This document shows positions 41,412-49,406 of a stretch of 64,000 bases of DNA, one piece after another. A model generated the notes under the pieces. The model had not been told where the DNA came from. It saw nothing but the letters and a program-made list of their open reading frames with translations, and did no database searches. The number at the start of each line of letters is the position of its first letter. Within the stretch, counting starts at the first letter, position 1. Source of the DNA: Novosphingobium sp. SCN 66-18 (GTDB lineage: Bacteria > Pseudomonadota > Alphaproteobacteria > Sphingomonadales > Sphingomonadaceae); contig MEGD01000019.1 of the NCBI GenBank assembly GCA_001725355.1, positions 38,850 to 102,849 of the forward strand. The letters run 5' to 3'. The position numbers were made by a program, and so were the translations under genes.

Positions 41412-41855
41412 ATGCGAAACCAACGCAGCTTGCCCGCGCCCAACGGCTTCTCGCTCGTGGAACTGATGGTGGTGCTGTTCATCATCGGCCTGCTGGCGAC
41501 GGTGGTGTTGATCAACGTGCTGCCCAGCACCGACAAGGCGCGCGTGGTGAAGGCGCAGAGCGACATCGCCACGCTGGATCAGGCGATGGAAATGTACCGG
41601 CTCGACATGGGCACGTATCCGGGGCCGGGTGAGGGGCTGGCCGCGCTGAAGACCCCGCCCGCCAATCTCGCGCTGCCGCAGAATTATCGCAGCGGCGGTT
41701 ACGTGAAGGATCTGCCGAACGATCCGTGGGGGCACCCCTACCAGTTCCAGGTGCCGGGGAACGATGGCAAGCCCTTCGAGATCTTCTCGCTGGGCGCGGA
41801 CGGGCAGCCCGGCGGCAGCGACCTGAACGCCGATATCCACGCGGGGAAGAACTGA
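41412..41855 (+). CDS. gspG: Major pseudopilin
   Basis: Main subunit of the T2SS pseudopilus. 147 residues. The prepilin peptidase site is NG/FSLVELMVVLFIIGLLATV, with Glu5 of the mature protein; the globular domain has TYPGPGEGLAALKTPP and the calcium-binding end LGADGQPGGSDLNADI. It is followed six bases later by gspL. The minor pseudopilin genes gspH, gspI, gspJ and gspK that usually follow gspG are absent from this locus, and no prepilin peptidase gene is nearby. Confidence 0.96.
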   Translation: MRNQRSLPAPNGFSLVELMVVLFIIGLLATVVLINVLPSTDKARVVKAQSDIATLDQAMEMYRLDMGTYPGPGEGLAALKTPPANLALPQNYRSGGYVKDLPNDPWGHPYQFQVPGNDGKPFEIFSLGADGQPGGSDLNADIHAGKN

Positions 41856-41861
41856 TCCGCG

Positions 41862-43022
41862 ATGGATGCGGCAAGCGCCTTTACAGCGCCTGATGGGCTG
41901 CCCGGTGGTCTGCCGGATGGCCTGATCCTGCTGCTGCCGGCCCGGGCCGACGGCGGCTGGCGCTGGTGGCGCGTGGAACAGGGGCGCCTTGGCCGCGAGC
42001 GGTCGTTCATGCCCGATGCCGAAGCCGCGCCGTGGGGCAGGCTGGAGGAAGGCGGCGTGGTCACGGCGCTGGTGCCGGCCGCGCTGGCACCGGTGCGCGA
42101 CCGGCCCGTGCCCGACATGCCGCCGGCCCAGGCGATCGCCGCTGCCCGGTTGGAGGCCGAAGCGCAAGGGATCGGCTCCGCGCACCGCCATGCCGCCGCT
42201 GCCGCAGGGGAAGGTCGCCTGCTTTCCGTCACGGTGGACGCGGGCGACATGGACCGCTGGCTGGCGGAGCTGGCGGAAGCGGGGCTCGATGCGACGGCGC
42301 TGGTGCCCGCCGCACTGGTGCTCCCGCGCCCCGCTGCGGGCATGGTGACGGCGGAACTGGGTGGCGAGCCGCTGGCGCGCACGCCTGATGCGGCGTTCGT
42401 GGGCGAACCCGCGTTGACCGGACTTCTCGCGGATGCCGGAGGAACCGTGGCGCTCGATGCCGAAACGCTCGCGGCGCGCTTGCTGGCCGTCCATGGCGCG
42501 CCGCCGGTGAACCTGCGGCAGGGCGCTTACGCGCCGCGCGGCCCGGGTTTGCTGGACGGGATGCAATGGGGCCAGCTGGCGCGGATGGCGGCGGTCGCGG
42601 CACTGCTGGTGCTGGTGCTCATGCTAGTGTGGATCGCGAAGTGGGAGCTGGCGGCGTCCGCGCGCGAGCGAGACGCGCTGGCGCTGGCGCAACGCCGGTT
42701 CCCGGCCGCGAGCGATCTCGATAGCGCGGAGCGGCTTGCCGCGGCGGGCATGGCGAAGCGCGGGCAGGGCGCGGCGAACTTCACCGCGCCGATGGCGGCG
42801 GTGCTGGCGGCGATGCAACCGGTGCCATCGATCCGGCTGCGCGATCTGGGATATAATGCGGATGGTACGCTGCATTTCACGGCGGCGGCGCCGCGCGCCG
42901 AGGATGTCAACGCCGTGCTGATTGCCTTGCAGAACGCGGGCTGGAAAGTCACCGTGCCGCCGTCGCTGGCGTCCGATCCGACCGGGGCGACGGTGGTTGC
43001 CATTACGGTGCGGGCGCCATGA
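41862..43022 (+). CDS. gspL: Type II secretion protein L
   Basis: Bitopic platform protein that recruits GspE. 386 residues: an actin-like cytoplasmic domain (about 1-235), one transmembrane helix (AAVAALLVLVLMLVWIAKW near residue 245) and a periplasmic ferredoxin-like domain (IRLRDLGYNADGTLHFTAAA). Sequence identity to described GspL proteins is probably low, so the assignment rests on this architecture and on its place before gspM. It overlaps gspM by ATGA. Confidence 0.85.
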   Translation: MDAASAFTAPDGLPGGLPDGLILLLPARADGGWRWWRVEQGRLGRERSFMPDAEAAPWGRLEEGGVVTALVPAALAPVRDRPVPDMPPAQAIAAARLEAEAQGIGSAHRHAAAAAGEGRLLSVTVDAGDMDRWLAELAEAGLDATALVPAALVLPRPAAGMVTAELGGEPLARTPDAAFVGEPALTGLLADAGGTVALDAETLAARLLAVHGAPPVNLRQGAYAPRGPGLLDGMQWGQLARMAAVAALLVLVLMLVWIAKWELAASARERDALALAQRRFPAASDLDSAERLAAAGMAKRGQGAANFTAPMAAVLAAMQPVPSIRLRDLGYNADGTLHFTAAAPRAEDVNAVLIALQNAGWKVTVPPSLASDPTGATVVAITVRAP

Positions 43023-43501
43023 TCGCGCGGGTGCAAGCCTGGTACGCGGGGCTGACCGCGCGCGAGAGGACGCTCGTGGCGATTGCCGGCGCACTCGCTG
43101 GCCTGATCGTGCTGATCTACGGCATCGTGCTGCCCGTGGGGCGTGCCTTCGACGCTGCCGATGCGCGCCATGTGGCGTCGGTGCAGCGCACGGAACGGTT
43201 GATGGCGGCGCTGCGGCTGCTGGATGAGCGCCCCGCTAGCCCGGTCGCCCGCGCCGGGACAGGGCCTGTCGAGCAGGCGGTCGCGGCCAGCGCCGAACAG
43301 GCGGGATTCGTGCTGCAATCCAACCAGCCGCGCGGCGGCGACACGACCGCGATCGTCATCGCTTCGGCGCGGCCAGGGCCGGTGTTCGCCTGGTTTGATG
43401 CGCTGGCCGACGCGGGTGTGATCGTCGATACGCTGACCATGACGCCGGCCCCGGACGGAACGGTCGCGGTGAACGCCACGCTGCGGCGGAGCGGCACGTG
43501 A
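43019..43501 (+). CDS. gspM: Type II secretion protein M
   Basis: Small bitopic platform protein that pairs with GspL. 160 residues: a short cytoplasmic start, TARERTLVAIAGALAGLIVL as the membrane anchor, a coiled segment and a periplasmic ferredoxin-like domain (FAWFDALADAGVIVDTLTMT). It overlaps gspL upstream and gspN downstream by four bases each. Confidence 0.85.
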   Translation: MIARVQAWYAGLTARERTLVAIAGALAGLIVLIYGIVLPVGRAFDAADARHVASVQRTERLMAALRLLDERPASPVARAGTGPVEQAVAASAEQAGFVLQSNQPRGGDTTAIVIASARPGPVFAWFDALADAGVIVDTLTMTPAPDGTVAVNATLRRSGT

Positions 43502-44226
43502 GGGCGCCGGATATGGCATCGGGGATGCCCCGCCGCGCGGTGCCGGTGCTGATCGCTGTGTTCCTCGCTGCGCTGGTCGGGCTGATGCCGCTACGGATCG
43601 TGCTGGGCTGGGCCGGCGGGGCCATGTCGGCGCGCTATGTCGACGGGCCGGTATGGTGGGGCCGGGCTTATGACCTGCGGATTGGGCCAGTGCCGGTGGG
43701 GACCGTCGATGCGGGTTTGCGCCCGCTGCCGCTGCTGATCGGCCGGGCGGAGACATGGCTTGAACGGCCAGGGGGGACCGGGCAAGCGCCCTTGCGCGCG
43801 CGGATCGGAGCCGGCGGGGGCGGGCTGCATCTGGCCGATGCCAACGGGTCCCTGCCCTTGCCCGAAGACCTCGGCCAATTGCCGGCCAGCACGATCGGGT
43901 TCGACCAGTTCGAGGTCGATTTCGCCAAGGGGCAATGCCGGTCTGCGTCTGGCTCGCTGACGGTGACACTGGCTCCGGTGAGCGTGCTGATGCCCCGGCC
44001 ACTATCGCTTACAGGCAAGGCGCGCTGCCAGGATGGCGCGTTGGTCGTGCCGATGGCGGATGGCGGCGGCATGGCCCATCTGCTGCTCAAGGTTGCCGGA
44101 ACCGGCAGCTGGACCGCCGATCTCTCGCTAGCGGGCTTACCCGTGGAGATCAGCGGCCCCCTGGTCGATCAGGGCTTTTTCGCCCGGCCCGGCGGCATCG
44201 GCTTCAGGACCGGCGGAACGTTCTGA
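43498..44226 (+). CDS. gspN: Type II secretion protein N
   Basis: Accessory T2SS protein found in some clusters. 242 residues from GTG 43498 (GTGA overlap with gspM). It has an N-terminal membrane anchor (VPVLIAVFLAALVGLMPLRI) and a beta-rich periplasmic part (SARYVDGPVWWGRAYDLRIG, LAGLPVEISGPLVDQGFFAR). It is last in the operon and converges on dps, nine bases away, with no visible terminator between them. Confidence 0.82.
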   Translation: MRAPDMASGMPRRAVPVLIAVFLAALVGLMPLRIVLGWAGGAMSARYVDGPVWWGRAYDLRIGPVPVGTVDAGLRPLPLLIGRAETWLERPGGTGQAPLRARIGAGGGGLHLADANGSLPLPEDLGQLPASTIGFDQFEVDFAKGQCRSASGSLTVTLAPVSVLMPRPLSLTGKARCQDGALVVPMADGGGMAHLLLKVAGTGSWTADLSLAGLPVEISGPLVDQGFFARPGGIGFRTGGTF

Positions 44227-44235
44227 ACGCCCGCG

Positions 44236-44691
44236 TCAGGCGAGCACTTCGGTCAGGAACCACACGCGGCGTTCGGCCTGGTCGGTCCAGTCGTCGGCCA
44301 TGCCCTCGGTCGCGTTGTCGCCGGCTTCGGTGGCCGCTTCCTTCACGCCCCGGATCGCTTCCACCAGCTTGGCGTTGTCGTCGCGCAGCGCCTTGACCAT
44401 GTTCATGGCATCGACCTTGGCGCGGTCGTCATCCTTGATCGAGGCTTTGCCGGCGATCGCACCGATCGATGTGAGGGTGGCTCCGCCGTTCTTGCGCACC
44501 CGCTCGGCGATGATGTCGGTCAGCGCGAAGATTTCGGCGGACTGTTCGTCGAAAAGCAGGTGCAGATCGCGGAAGTGCGGGCCGGAAACGTGCCAGTGGA
44601 AGTTCTTGGTCTTGAGATAGAGCGTGAAGTAATCGGCAAGAAGGCCGTTCAGGCTGTCGATCAGCGCCTTCTTCGCATTGTCGCCCGGCAT
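44236..44691 (-). CDS. dps: Dps/ferritin-like DNA-protection protein
   Basis: Dodecameric iron-storing, DNA-protecting protein of the cytoplasm. 151 residues. The ferroxidase signature is NFHWHVSGPHFRDLHLLFDE followed by EIFALTDIIAERVRKNGG. ATG 44691 has AGGAAAGGG upstream; a longer in-frame start is rejected because it lacks a Shine-Dalgarno. The lysine-bearing N-terminus is short (PGDNAKK). Confidence 0.94.
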   Translation of the reverse strand: MPGDNAKKALIDSLNGLLADYFTLYLKTKNFHWHVSGPHFRDLHLLFDEQSAEIFALTDIIAERVRKNGGATLTSIGAIAGKASIKDDDRAKVDAMNMVKALRDDNAKLVEAIRGVKEAATEAGDNATEGMADDWTDQAERRVWFLTEVLA

Positions 44692-45015
44692 GGGAATCCC
44701 TTTCCTGCGGTTGGATGATGATGGCATCCCTATACGCTTCCCAGGGCCGTTTGTTTCACGGGAAATGCGGGTAACGATGATCGATCACGTCGATAAAAGC
44801 TTGGGAATTTTTTGGTTTCGGTAATTATTTCAGCGTGTTGAAAAAACCGTACAAGCGCATTGCCGCCTCCGCAAAGTCCAGCATTTCCGCCAAATCCGAG
44901 GCATCCATCCGGTTCGGATGCATTGTCAGCGGTGCCATGTGGACCTAGTCTGATCGCGACATAGAGATATCGTTCCGAATTTTTCGCATTGGCCCATGCA
45001 GCAGGCGGGGGATGG
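44692..45015. other. Divergent intergenic region between dps and the NfrB-like gene
   Basis: 324 bases, AT-richer than its surroundings (runs such as TTGGGAATTTTTTGG). No gene is supported. It should hold promoters for dps (a TATAGG lies 43 bases before its start) and for the glycosyltransferase gene. No clear regulator dyad was identified. Confidence 0.45.
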
Positions 45016-46392
45016 ATGCCGATGGAAGCAACGCTGTACGCGCTCGGGTTTGTCGAGCGTGAATTGCTGCTGTTCGCGGCGGTTTGGTTCATCATCGGCG
45101 CTGCCGACGATCTTGGCATAGACATGCTGTGGCTGTGGCTGCGTCTCTCGGGTCGCGCCCGCACGGGGAGGCTGGAAGGGCCGGCGGATCGGCCCTTGCG
45201 CGGAATTGCGGCGGTGCTGGTCCCGGCCTGGCGTGAGCAGGACGTCGTGGGAGCCATGATCCGGCACAGCCTGGATGCGTGGCCTCATGCGGAAATGCGT
45301 TTCTACGTCGGATGCTATCGCAACGATCCGGCGACGCTGGCCGCCGCGATCGCTTCCACGCGCGACGATCGCCTTCGGATCGTGGTCCACGATCGCGATG
45401 GCCCCACCACCAAGGCAGACTGTCTCAACCGGCTTTACGAAGCGATGTGCGAGGACGAGCGGCGCGGGCGCTTCCGCGTGCGCAGCGTGATCCTGCACGA
45501 TGCCGAGGACATGGTGCACCCGGCGGCGCTTTCGCTGCTGGATAGCGCGCTGGACGAGGCGGACTTCGTCCAGTTGCCCGTGAGGCCGGAGCCGCAGCGC
45601 ACATCGCGCTGGATCGGAGGGCATTACTGCGACGAATTCGCCGAGGCGCATGGCAAGGTCATGGTCGTGCGCGACTGGCTGGGCGCGGGGCTGCCGGCGG
45701 CCGGCGTGGGATGCGCGTTTTCCCGCACGGCTCTGGAGGCCGTGGCGGCGCGGCGAGGCGCGAGCCAGCCTTTCGCGCCCGAATGCCTGACCGAAGACTA
45801 TGAATGCGGCTTGTTGATCGGGGAGGAAGGTGGACGCTCCCGCTTCCTGCGGGTCCGGGATGCGCGCGGGGACCTTGTCGCCACGCGCGAATTCTTCCCG
45901 GCCCGGCTGGACCAGGCCGTGCGCCAGAAGACGCGCTGGATGCATGGAATCGCGTTTCAGGGGTGGGACCGCCTGGGCTGGCGGTTGCGGCCGGCCGAAC
46001 TGTGGATGCGCTTGCGCGATCGGCGCGGGCCGCTGGATGCGCTGGTGCTTCTTGCCGCCTATGTTCTGCTCGTGTTGGCGCCGGTCCTGATGATCGGGCG
46101 GGCTCTGGGCTACTATGAACCCGTGCCGCTGGGGCATGTCTTGCGCTGGCTGATCGGCGTGAACGCGTTTCTTCTCGGCTGGCGTTTGCTGGTACGCGGC
46201 GTTTTCACGGCGCGCGAATACGATCTGGCGGAAGGCGTGAGGGGGGTGTTGAGGGCGCCGGTCTCCAACGTGATCGCGATCATGGCCGGGCGGCGGGCAT
46301 TGATGGCCTATCTGGCGTCGCTCCGGCACGGCCAGGCGCCGTGGGATCACACCAGCCATCATGACCATCCCGCGCTGGCAACCCGGATATGA
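45016..46392 (+). CDS. NfrB-like membrane glycosyltransferase
   Basis: Inner-membrane family 2 glycosyltransferase resembling the N-terminal part of E. coli NfrB (phage N4 adsorption protein B). 458 residues. Catalytic motifs are VLVPAWREQDVVG, DGPTTKADCLN, the metal site ILHDAEDMVHP, LTEDYECGLLIGEEG and the QxxRW-type motif (VRQKTRWMHGIAFQGWD). One helix lies at the N-terminus and three near the C-terminus. The cyclic-di-GMP-binding C-terminal domain of E. coli NfrB is not present. ATG 45016 was chosen over an upstream TTG. The next gene overlaps it by four bases. Confidence 0.85.
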   Translation: MPMEATLYALGFVERELLLFAAVWFIIGAADDLGIDMLWLWLRLSGRARTGRLEGPADRPLRGIAAVLVPAWREQDVVGAMIRHSLDAWPHAEMRFYVGCYRNDPATLAAAIASTRDDRLRIVVHDRDGPTTKADCLNRLYEAMCEDERRGRFRVRSVILHDAEDMVHPAALSLLDSALDEADFVQLPVRPEPQRTSRWIGGHYCDEFAEAHGKVMVVRDWLGAGLPAAGVGCAFSRTALEAVAARRGASQPFAPECLTEDYECGLLIGEEGGRSRFLRVRDARGDLVATREFFPARLDQAVRQKTRWMHGIAFQGWDRLGWRLRPAELWMRLRDRRGPLDALVLLAAYVLLVLAPVLMIGRALGYYEPVPLGHVLRWLIGVNAFLLGWRLLVRGVFTAREYDLAEGVRGVLRAPVSNVIAIMAGRRALMAYLASLRHGQAPWDHTSHHDHPALATRI

Positions 46393-47543
46393 CGATGGCT
46401 CCGGCAGGTGCAGGCGTCCATACCGGGGGCGCCGAAACCGGATCGCGACGGAGAGGATCGCCGGTACTGTCGCTGGCCCTCGTGCTTGCTGGCTGGATTG
46501 CGCTGCGCACCATGGCGCTGGCCTTGCCCTCTCCCGAGACACTGGCGCTGCCGGGGAAGGTGGCACCGATGGTTCCGGCGGAAGCGGCTGTCGCGTCGTC
46601 GGCGCCGATGTCGGTTCCATTCGTCTCGATGTGGCTGCAGCCGTCAGGCGGGATGGCTTTCGTGTGGGAAGCCACACGGCGGCCTTGGCCGGTCGGACAG
46701 GGCGCAGGCACGGCCGATGCAGCCTTCGCAGGGGCCAGCAGGGGGAGCGGCTGGGGATGGTCCTTGCCACCGGACGAGGCACCGCACGGTCGCGACGACG
46801 TCCGGCGGGCCCCCGCCGTTGCGACGCGGAACGATCCCTTGCCGGCAGCCCATGCGGCGCCTGCCGGGTCGTCGCCCGCGCCCCACCCGCGCTGGTCTGG
46901 CGATGCATGGTTCCTCCTGCGCCGTGGCAGCAGCGGGACAGCACTTGCCGCCGGTCTGCCCGCCTATGGCGGCAGCCAGGCCGGCGGCGTTCTGCGCTAT
47001 CGCATCATGCCGCAGGAACGGCACCGGCTGACGGCCTATCTTCGCGCTACGGGGGCGGTGCGGTCCGACGTGGATGATCGGCAACTGGCGCTGGGGCTTT
47101 CGGCACGCCCCGTTCCGACCATGCCGGTTTCCCTGCTGGTGGAGGGAAGATTGCAGCAGGGCAGCTTTGCCACCCGGCTGCGGCCATCGATCGCGGCGGT
47201 CACCGAACTGCCTCCGATCACCCTTCCGCTGGGCTTGACGAGCGATATCTACGCCCAGGCGGGATGGGTTGGCGGTGCCGGGGCGACACCCTTCTTCGAC
47301 GCGCAGGCGGTGGTGGACCGCGCCCTGCTTCCGCTGGCGCGGGGGATCGATCTGCGCGCTGGCGGCGGAGTGTGGAGCGGGGGGCAGAAGGGCGCGGTCC
47401 GGCTTGACCTTGGCCCGCGCGCGGGCCTTGTGGTGCAACGTGGCCGGTTTCCCCTGCGTCTTTCCGCCGACTGGCGCTTCCGCGTGGCCGGCCAAGCGGC
47501 GCCGGGATCGGGACCGGCGCTGACCCTGGCCACGGGGTTCTGA
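46389..47543 (+). CDS. Outer-membrane-like partner of the NfrB-type transferase
   Basis: Protein of 384 residues that I place with the NfrA C-terminal region by position and pattern, not by a firm motif. A hydrophobic N-terminal segment (VLSLALVLAGWIALRTMALA) is followed by an Ala/Pro-rich linker and alternating amphipathic strands (QAGGVLRYRIMPQERHRLTA, PLRLSADWRFRVAGQAAPGS) ending in TLATGF with terminal Phe, as in beta-barrel proteins. The TPR domain of E. coli NfrA is missing. Its start overlaps the transferase stop (ATGA). Confidence 0.65.
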   Translation: MTMAPAGAGVHTGGAETGSRRRGSPVLSLALVLAGWIALRTMALALPSPETLALPGKVAPMVPAEAAVASSAPMSVPFVSMWLQPSGGMAFVWEATRRPWPVGQGAGTADAAFAGASRGSGWGWSLPPDEAPHGRDDVRRAPAVATRNDPLPAAHAAPAGSSPAPHPRWSGDAWFLLRRGSSGTALAAGLPAYGGSQAGGVLRYRIMPQERHRLTAYLRATGAVRSDVDDRQLALGLSARPVPTMPVSLLVEGRLQQGSFATRLRPSIAAVTELPPITLPLGLTSDIYAQAGWVGGAGATPFFDAQAVVDRALLPLARGIDLRAGGGVWSGGQKGAVRLDLGPRAGLVVQRGRFPLRLSADWRFRVAGQAAPGSGPALTLATGF

Positions 47544-47624
47544 CAGAACAAGGCTGAAAACTGTTCGGAAAGAGGCGCGCCCGCCGTTCCCAAGCCGGTC
47601 GCGCTGCGCTACGCCGTGACGGTA

Positions 47625-48539
47625 ATGGACGTCTATCTTCCGATCGCCAACCTGTCGGTCAACGGTCTGGTCATCGTCGCGCTGGGCGCGCTGACGGGCC
47701 TGCTTTCCGGCATGTTCGGGGTGGGCGGCGGTTTCCTGACAACACCCTTGCTGATCTTCTATGGCGTGCCTCCCACGGTCGCCGCCGCATCGGCCGCCAG
47801 CCAGGTTACGGGCGCCAGCGTTTCGGGGGCGTTCGCGCACGCGCGGCGCGGTGGCATCGATTATCAGATGGGCGCGGTGCTGGTGGCAGGGGGCGTGATC
47901 GGCACCGGGCTGGGCGCGTTGCTGTTCCGTCTGCTCGAGTCGCTGGGACAGATCGATACCGTCATCAACATCCTTTACGTGCTGCTGCTGGGCGGCATCG
48001 GCGGACTCATGGCGCACGAAAGCATCACCGCGTTGCGCGCGCAGAAGGCCGGCATCGCGCTTCCCGCGCGCAAGCGGCGGCACCATCCGCTGGTGGCCAG
48101 CCTGCCGTGGCGCTGGCGCTTCTACCGCTCCGGCTTGTACATCTCGCCCTTGGCGCCGCTGCTGCTCGGCATGGCTACGGGCATTCTCACCATGCTGATG
48201 GGGATCGGCGGCGGGTTCATCCTCGTGCCCGCAATGCTCTACATCCTGGGCATGAGCGTGGGCGTGGTGGTCGGCACATCGCTGTTCCAGATTCTTTTCG
48301 TGACCATGGCGACGACGATGATGCACGCCCTGACGACGCGCGCTGTCGATATCGTGCTGGCGGGGCTGCTGCTTGTCGGATCGGTGTCGGGCGCGCAGAT
48401 CGGCGCGCAGTTCGCGCAGAAGGCGAAGCCCGAACAACTCCGCCTGATCCTGGCGGTGATCGTGCTGGGCGTGGCGCTGCGGATGGCGCTGGGGCTCGGC
48501 TACCGGCCGGACGAAATCTACACGGTGATCCCGTTGTGA
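47625..48539 (+). CDS. TauE/SafE family sulfite/anion exporter
   Basis: Inner-membrane protein of 304 residues with about eight helices. The family motif GMFGVGGGFLTTPLLIFYGV occurs near the N-terminus and its repeat in the second half reads LMGIGGGFILVPAMLYILG. ATG 47625 is used; GTG 47616 is possible. The next gene, a TIGR02186 protein, overlaps it by four bases (GTGA), a common pairing. Substrates in the family include sulfite and organosulfur anions. Confidence 0.9.
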   Translation: MDVYLPIANLSVNGLVIVALGALTGLLSGMFGVGGGFLTTPLLIFYGVPPTVAAASAASQVTGASVSGAFAHARRGGIDYQMGAVLVAGGVIGTGLGALLFRLLESLGQIDTVINILYVLLLGGIGGLMAHESITALRAQKAGIALPARKRRHHPLVASLPWRWRFYRSGLYISPLAPLLLGMATGILTMLMGIGGGFILVPAMLYILGMSVGVVVGTSLFQILFVTMATTMMHALTTRAVDIVLAGLLLVGSVSGAQIGAQFAQKAKPEQLRLILAVIVLGVALRMALGLGYRPDEIYTVIPL

Positions 48540-49297
48540 TCGCGCTGCGGTCCGCCCTGTTGGTGCTGTGCCTGCTTCTGCTCGGCGGTGCGCGTGATCC
48601 CATTCTGGTGCCCGAAATATCGCAGCACGAGGTGCAGGTACGGCAGGGCTTTACCGGGGCCGACCTGCTGCTGTTCGGCGCGATCCTGAGCCCGGAAGGC
48701 ACGCGCGCGGCGCAGGATTACGATATCATCGTGGTGCTGGAAGGGCCGGTGCGTTCGATCGTGCTGCGCGAGAAGCAGAAGGTCGCCGGCATGTGGATCA
48801 ACGCCGCCAGCACCGAGTTCCGCTCCGCCCCCAGTTATTACGCGATAGCCTCGTCGCGCCCGATTGCGCGGATCGTGGACGACAAGACGGCGGCGATCTA
48901 CGAACTGGGGCTCAAGTGGCTGCAGCTTTCGCCGATCGGGGTGATCGATCCCGCCGAACAGAAGCGCTTTTCCGCAGGGCTGGTGGACCTGATGCAGCGG
49001 CAGGGCCTGTACCGGCAGGATGAAGGCGCGGTGAAGATCAGCGGGCAGGTGCTGTACCAGGCCCGCATTGCCCTGCCGTCGAGCGTTCTGACAGGAACCT
49101 ACACCGCCGAAACCTTCGCGGTGCGCGATGGCAAGGTGGTCGCTTCGGCCATAACCCGGGTCGAGGTGACCAAGGAGGGGTTCGAGCGGTTCGTGGCGGT
49201 CAACGCCCAGCGCAACGGGCTGCTCTATGGCCTGTTCGCGGTGCTGGTGTCCGTGGCGATGGGCTGGATCGCGGGCCGCCTGTTCGCGCTGGTCTAG
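48536..49297 (+). CDS. TIGR02186 family protein
   Basis: 253 residues from GTG 48536. It has an N-terminal signal or anchor (LRSALLVLCLLLLGGARDP), a beta-rich periplasmic domain (QHEVQVRQGFTGADLLLFGA, DYDIIVVLEGP) and a C-terminal helix (LLYGLFAVLVSVAMGWIAG). The family has no proven function and is known for its neighbourhood with TauE/SafE exporters, as here. Probably an accessory of the exporter at the periplasmic face. Confidence 0.85.
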   Translation: MIALRSALLVLCLLLLGGARDPILVPEISQHEVQVRQGFTGADLLLFGAILSPEGTRAAQDYDIIVVLEGPVRSIVLREKQKVAGMWINAASTEFRSAPSYYAIASSRPIARIVDDKTAAIYELGLKWLQLSPIGVIDPAEQKRFSAGLVDLMQRQGLYRQDEGAVKISGQVLYQARIALPSSVLTGTYTAETFAVRDGKVVASAITRVEVTKEGFERFVAVNAQRNGLLYGLFAVLVSVAMGWIAGRLFALV

Positions 49298-49406
49298 GGG
49301 CCCTCGTTCGCGCCCCACAGCCGCGCCATCTCCTTCATTAGCCTCATTTTAACCGAGCTGGATTACCTCCCGACGGTCACGCGTGATCGGCTCGAGGTAT
49401 TGGGTG

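Noticed and set aside
44926-46944. Long minus-strand open frame over the NfrB-like gene
   Set aside because: The opposite strand has complete glycosyltransferase motifs; this translation is Pro/Arg/His-rich without a domain.
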